DNA of 23,061 nucleotides from a virus. The position numbers and the translations under genes were made by a program. The stretch spans positions 1 to 23,061 of the IMG/VR virus record IMGVR_UViG_3300036770_001875. One strand, 5' to 3'. The notes below the pieces were generated by a model. That model did not search any database. It was not told where the DNA came from and worked only from the letters and a program-made list of their open reading frames with translations. Positions within the stretch are counted from its first letter, which is position 1. Each line of letters begins with the position of its first letter. This document shows positions 20,772-23,061 of this stretch, one piece after another.

Positions 20772-21120
20772 TGAAGTCGAAAAAGCAAAACAATTACCGG
20801 TGCCGAAAGGCTACAAAATCTTATGTACCCTTCCAAACTACGAAGAGAAGTTTGATAGCGGCATAGTTAAAGCAGACATTACGATTAAGCACGAGGAGTT
20901 GTTAACTAACGTGCTGTTTGTGGTGAAGTTAGGTGAGCTTGCCTATGCCGACGCTTCTCGGTTCCCTACAGGACCGTGGTGTGCAGAAGGTGATTTTGTT
21001 CTAGTTAGAGCTAACACAGGTACCCGCATCATGATCCATGATCGGGAGTTCCGTCTAATCAATGACGATTCCGTCGAAGCGGTGGTTGAAGATCCACGCG
21101 GCATTCGGCGTGCAGGGTGA
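20764..21120 (+). CDS. GroES-like co-chaperonin (probable), 118 aa
   Basis: The ATG at 20764 (MTDEVEKAKQLPVPKGYKIL) overlaps the previous stop by 8 bp; a start at 20758 is also possible. The protein has KGYKILCTLP, a mobile-loop-like segment (EEKFDSGIVKADITIKHEE), VLFVVKLGELAY, FPTGPWCAEGDFVLVRANTG and a C-terminal LINDDSVEAVV, matching the order of Cpn10 strands: roof, loop, GD-V-L-V strand and final strand. Phages use such proteins with host GroEL to fold capsid subunits, which fits the position beside scaffold and capsid. The fold is assigned by pattern. Confidence 0.65.
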   Translation: MTDEVEKAKQLPVPKGYKILCTLPNYEEKFDSGIVKADITIKHEELLTNVLFVVKLGELAYADASRFPTGPWCAEGDFVLVRANTGTRIMIHDREFRLINDDSVEAVVEDPRGIRRAG

Positions 21121-21128
21121 GGTGAGAT

Positions 21129-22121
21129 ATGGCTGAAGCTGAAAAATATGAATTTGAGTTTCCTGATGAAGTTGATGCTAAAAAAGAATCTTCTTCAGCA
21201 CCAGAGAAACTAGAAGCTGCGGAAGCAGTTGAAGTTGTTGATGATACACCGGATAAAGATAAGGGGCGCAAGCCTCTGGACGGTCCGGTGCCTAACATCC
21301 CCGACGACGAGCTATCTAAGTATGACGAGAGCGTACAGAAGCGCATCAAGAAAATTACGCATGGATACCACGACGAGCGTCGCGCTAAAGAAGCTGCACT
21401 ACGAGAGAAGGAAGAAGCACTTAAGTTCGCTCAGCAACTTGTTGAAGAGAACAAAAAGCTAAAAGGTTCCGTATCTCAGAATACAGCGGCTTTGGTAGAA
21501 CAAGCTAAACGCGCAGCCAGTTTGGAGATGGATCAGGCGCGAGCTGCTTATAAGTCTGCGTACGAGGCTGGTGACCCTGATGCTGTTACGCAAGCACAGG
21601 AAGCGTTGCTTTCTGCCAAAATAAAAGTGGAAAGATTGGCTAACTACAAGCCACCTGCTTTACAAGATGAACAAAGTGATGTAAAACCTGTTTCTAACAG
21701 GGAAAGTTCGGCAACGACTGACCCCGCCCAGGCTCCGTTAGACTCCAAAGCACTTGCATGGCGTGACAAAAATCAGTGGTTTGGAGACCCGGAACACGAA
21801 GAAATGACCAGCTTCGCGCTAGGGCTGCATCAAAAATTGGTCCGATTGGGGGTAGACCCTCGATCAAATGAATACTACGAGCGTGTAGATGCTCGTATGC
21901 GTGAGGTGTTTCCAGAAGCATTTGATGACGCCCCTAAACCTGCTGTTGAGGAGAAGCCGACACAACGTAGTGCTAACGTAGTAGCTCCAGCGACCCGTAA
22001 TGTTGCGCCAAAGAAAATCACATTAACGAGTTCCCAAGTAGCTATAGCAAAACGTTTGAATGTCCCCCTTGAACTGTATGCCCGTAAAGTGGCGGAAGAA
22101 ATGAGGAAACAAAATGGCTGA
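21129..22121 (+). CDS. Capsid scaffold protein (probable), 330 aa
   Basis: The protein is acidic at the N-terminus (EKYEFEFPDEVDAKKE), has KKITHGYHDERRAKEAALREKEEAL followed by a long coiled coil to about residue 150, a flexible Pro/Ser/Gln linker, WRDKNQWFGDPEHEEM, and a short basic C-terminal helix (RLNVPLELYARKVAEEMRK). This layout, with a coiled coil and a basic capsid-binding tail, is typical of podovirus scaffold proteins, and so is its place between portal and capsid genes. It overlaps the next gene by 8 bp. It would be lost from mature virions. Confidence 0.8.
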   Translation: MAEAEKYEFEFPDEVDAKKESSSAPEKLEAAEAVEVVDDTPDKDKGRKPLDGPVPNIPDDELSKYDESVQKRIKKITHGYHDERRAKEAALREKEEALKFAQQLVEENKKLKGSVSQNTAALVEQAKRAASLEMDQARAAYKSAYEAGDPDAVTQAQEALLSAKIKVERLANYKPPALQDEQSDVKPVSNRESSATTDPAQAPLDSKALAWRDKNQWFGDPEHEEMTSFALGLHQKLVRLGVDPRSNEYYERVDARMREVFPEAFDDAPKPAVEEKPTQRSANVVAPATRNVAPKKITLTSSQVAIAKRLNVPLELYARKVAEEMRKQNG

Positions 22122-22575
22122 TAACCGCATAAGTCGTGAATTAGAAACCCGTGAAAAAACCGAGCGTAAACGTACTTGGCAACCTGCTCAGTTGTTGCCT
22201 GAACCTGCACCAGAGGCGGGGTACAAATTCCGGTGGATTCGAGTTTCTACGCTTGGTAAACCCGACCCGACTAACGTATCTGCCAAACTCCGCGAAGGCT
22301 GGGAACCTGTGCGTACCTCAGATCACCCTGAGATGAAAATGTTTCTTGACCATGATAACCAACAGTTCAAGGACAACATCGTAGTGGGCGGTCTCATGTT
22401 ATGCAAAACCCCGACAGAGATGGTTGAGCAAAGGAACGCTCACTTTCAAAGGCTTGCCGAAGGGCAAATGCAATCTGTCGATAACTCATTCATGCGCGAG
22501 AACGATCCAAGAATGCCGCTATTTAAAGAGCGTAAAACTTCGGTGACATTCGGACGCGGTAATCAACAATCGTAG
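22114..22575 (+). CDS. Hypothetical virion-region protein, 153 aa
   Basis: It starts 8 bp before the scaffold stop. The N-terminus is charged (SRELETREKTERKRTW), followed by GYKFRWIRVSTLGKPDPTN and KLREGWEPVRTSDHPE, then a helical part with EMVEQRNAHFQRLAEGQMQ. Similar FRW-R---REGWEPV proteins occur beside capsid genes in environmental phages, but I know no function. It may be a minor head protein or a second assembly factor. Confidence 0.75.
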   Translation: MADNRISRELETREKTERKRTWQPAQLLPEPAPEAGYKFRWIRVSTLGKPDPTNVSAKLREGWEPVRTSDHPEMKMFLDHDNQQFKDNIVVGGLMLCKTPTEMVEQRNAHFQRLAEGQMQSVDNSFMRENDPRMPLFKERKTSVTFGRGNQQS

Positions 22576-22586
22576 GAGTATTCCAA

Positions 22587-23061
22587 ATGGCTTACCCGAC
22601 TGTCTCAGCCCCTTATGGGCTACGTCCGATCAATTTGATCGGCGGTCAGGTTTTTGCCGGTCAGACTCGCCTGCGTCGTATTGCTAGCACCTATACGACT
22701 AATATCTTCTTTGGCGACCCGGTGAAAATCGTGGCTGATGGCACTATCGAACGTGCAACCAATGAATCAGACGCCCCTAACGAGGGTTTTGCTGGTGTAT
22801 TCATGGGTGTCTCGTATGTTAGTGCTGCAACAAAGCAACCTACTTTCTCGCAGTATTGGCCTGGAGTTTCGGTTGTTTCTGGCACTGTTATCCAAGCGTA
22901 TGTTGCGGATGACCCCGATCAACTGTTTCAAGTTGTCGGCTGTTCGTCTGGCACCACTGTTAATACAACCAACACCGCTTTCCAGTACACCGCTATTGGT
23001 AGCAACGTTGCGTTAATCAACAATGCTGGGGATACAATCAGTGGCGATTCTCGCCAAGCCG
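22587..23061 (+). CDS. Capsid or head-decoration type structural protein, 3' end cut by window edge
   Basis: The frame opens at an ATG at 22587 with TAGGAG about 8 nt upstream and stays open to the window edge for 158 codons. It begins MAYPTVSAPYGLRPINLIGG, then GQTRLRRIASTYTTNIFFGDPVKIV and later AYVADDPDQLFQVV. The PYGLRP-NLIGG start and FxGDPVK segment recur in head structural proteins (major capsid or capsid-associated) of environmental podoviruses. The truncated end prevents a firm choice between the two. Confidence 0.8.
   Translation, partial: MAYPTVSAPYGLRPINLIGGQVFAGQTRLRRIASTYTTNIFFGDPVKIVADGTIERATNESDAPNEGFAGVFMGVSYVSAATKQPTFSQYWPGVSVVSGTVIQAYVADDPDQLFQVVGCSSGTTVNTTNTAFQYTAIGSNVALINNAGDTISGDSRQA

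Noticed and set aside
21064-21077. TGAC and GTC half-sites that resemble the dyad
   Set aside because: The spacing is 6 and not 5, the outer GACA/TGTC elements are missing, and it lies in coding sequence.

Overview
The window is a piece of a tailed double-stranded DNA phage (Caudoviricetes), probably a podovirus-like phage of a Gram-negative bacterium. The evidence is a contiguous late module (terminase small and large subunits, a long portal with a P22-like coiled C-terminus, scaffold, and the start of a capsid-type structural gene), a phage family A DNA polymerase, sigma70-like promoters, and many tiny start/stop-coupled genes of kinds common in phages from freshwater and betaproteobacterial sources. 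The host is inferred, not shown. I see no integrase, repressor, tRNA, CRISPR or IS element. No helicase, primase or RNA polymerase lies in this part of the genome.

Layout. Positions 1-6237 (minus strand) hold a replication unit driven by a promoter at about 6260-6288: VRR-NUC nuclease, DNA polymerase A, a Cas4/RecB-like nuclease, two winged-helix proteins, and a chain of small genes joined mostly by ATGA overlaps that runs off the left edge. Positions 6392-13330 (minus strand) hold a second unit from a good promoter at 13436-13464: small genes (zinc ribbon, a 26-residue membrane microprotein), a 332-residue unknown, a MoxR-type AAA+ ATPase, a HExxH plus VWA protein, a ribbon-helix-helix-like protein and two unknown larger proteins. 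It ends at an intrinsic terminator at 6305-6338. Positions 13331-14024 are a divergent, AT-rich control region with many short TGTAT-type repeats and a perfect hairpin, a plausible replication origin or control array. Positions 13869-15722 (plus strand) hold two tandem copies of one module: 33-bp box, promoter, 27-bp dyad, paralogous gene, terminator. Positions 15845-23061 are the late operon on the plus strand.

The main discovery is a family of seven 27-bp dyads of fixed geometry (half-site GACA-N2-CTGAC, a 5-bp centre, then the mirror half-site). They lie at 6311, 8188, 9149, 10773, 13286, 13977 and 14736. Two sit at the predicted transcription starts of the duplicated module, each exactly 21 nt before the start codon. 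Two straddle stop codons between genes of the AAA/VWA unit, one lies inside the VWA gene, one just inside the first gene of the minus operon, and one forms the stem of the operon terminator. This looks like a genome-wide operator or RNA-element system linking the middle operon and the duplicated genes. The regulator is unknown; a ribbon-helix-helix protein, two winged-helix proteins and the duplicated proteins themselves are candidates.
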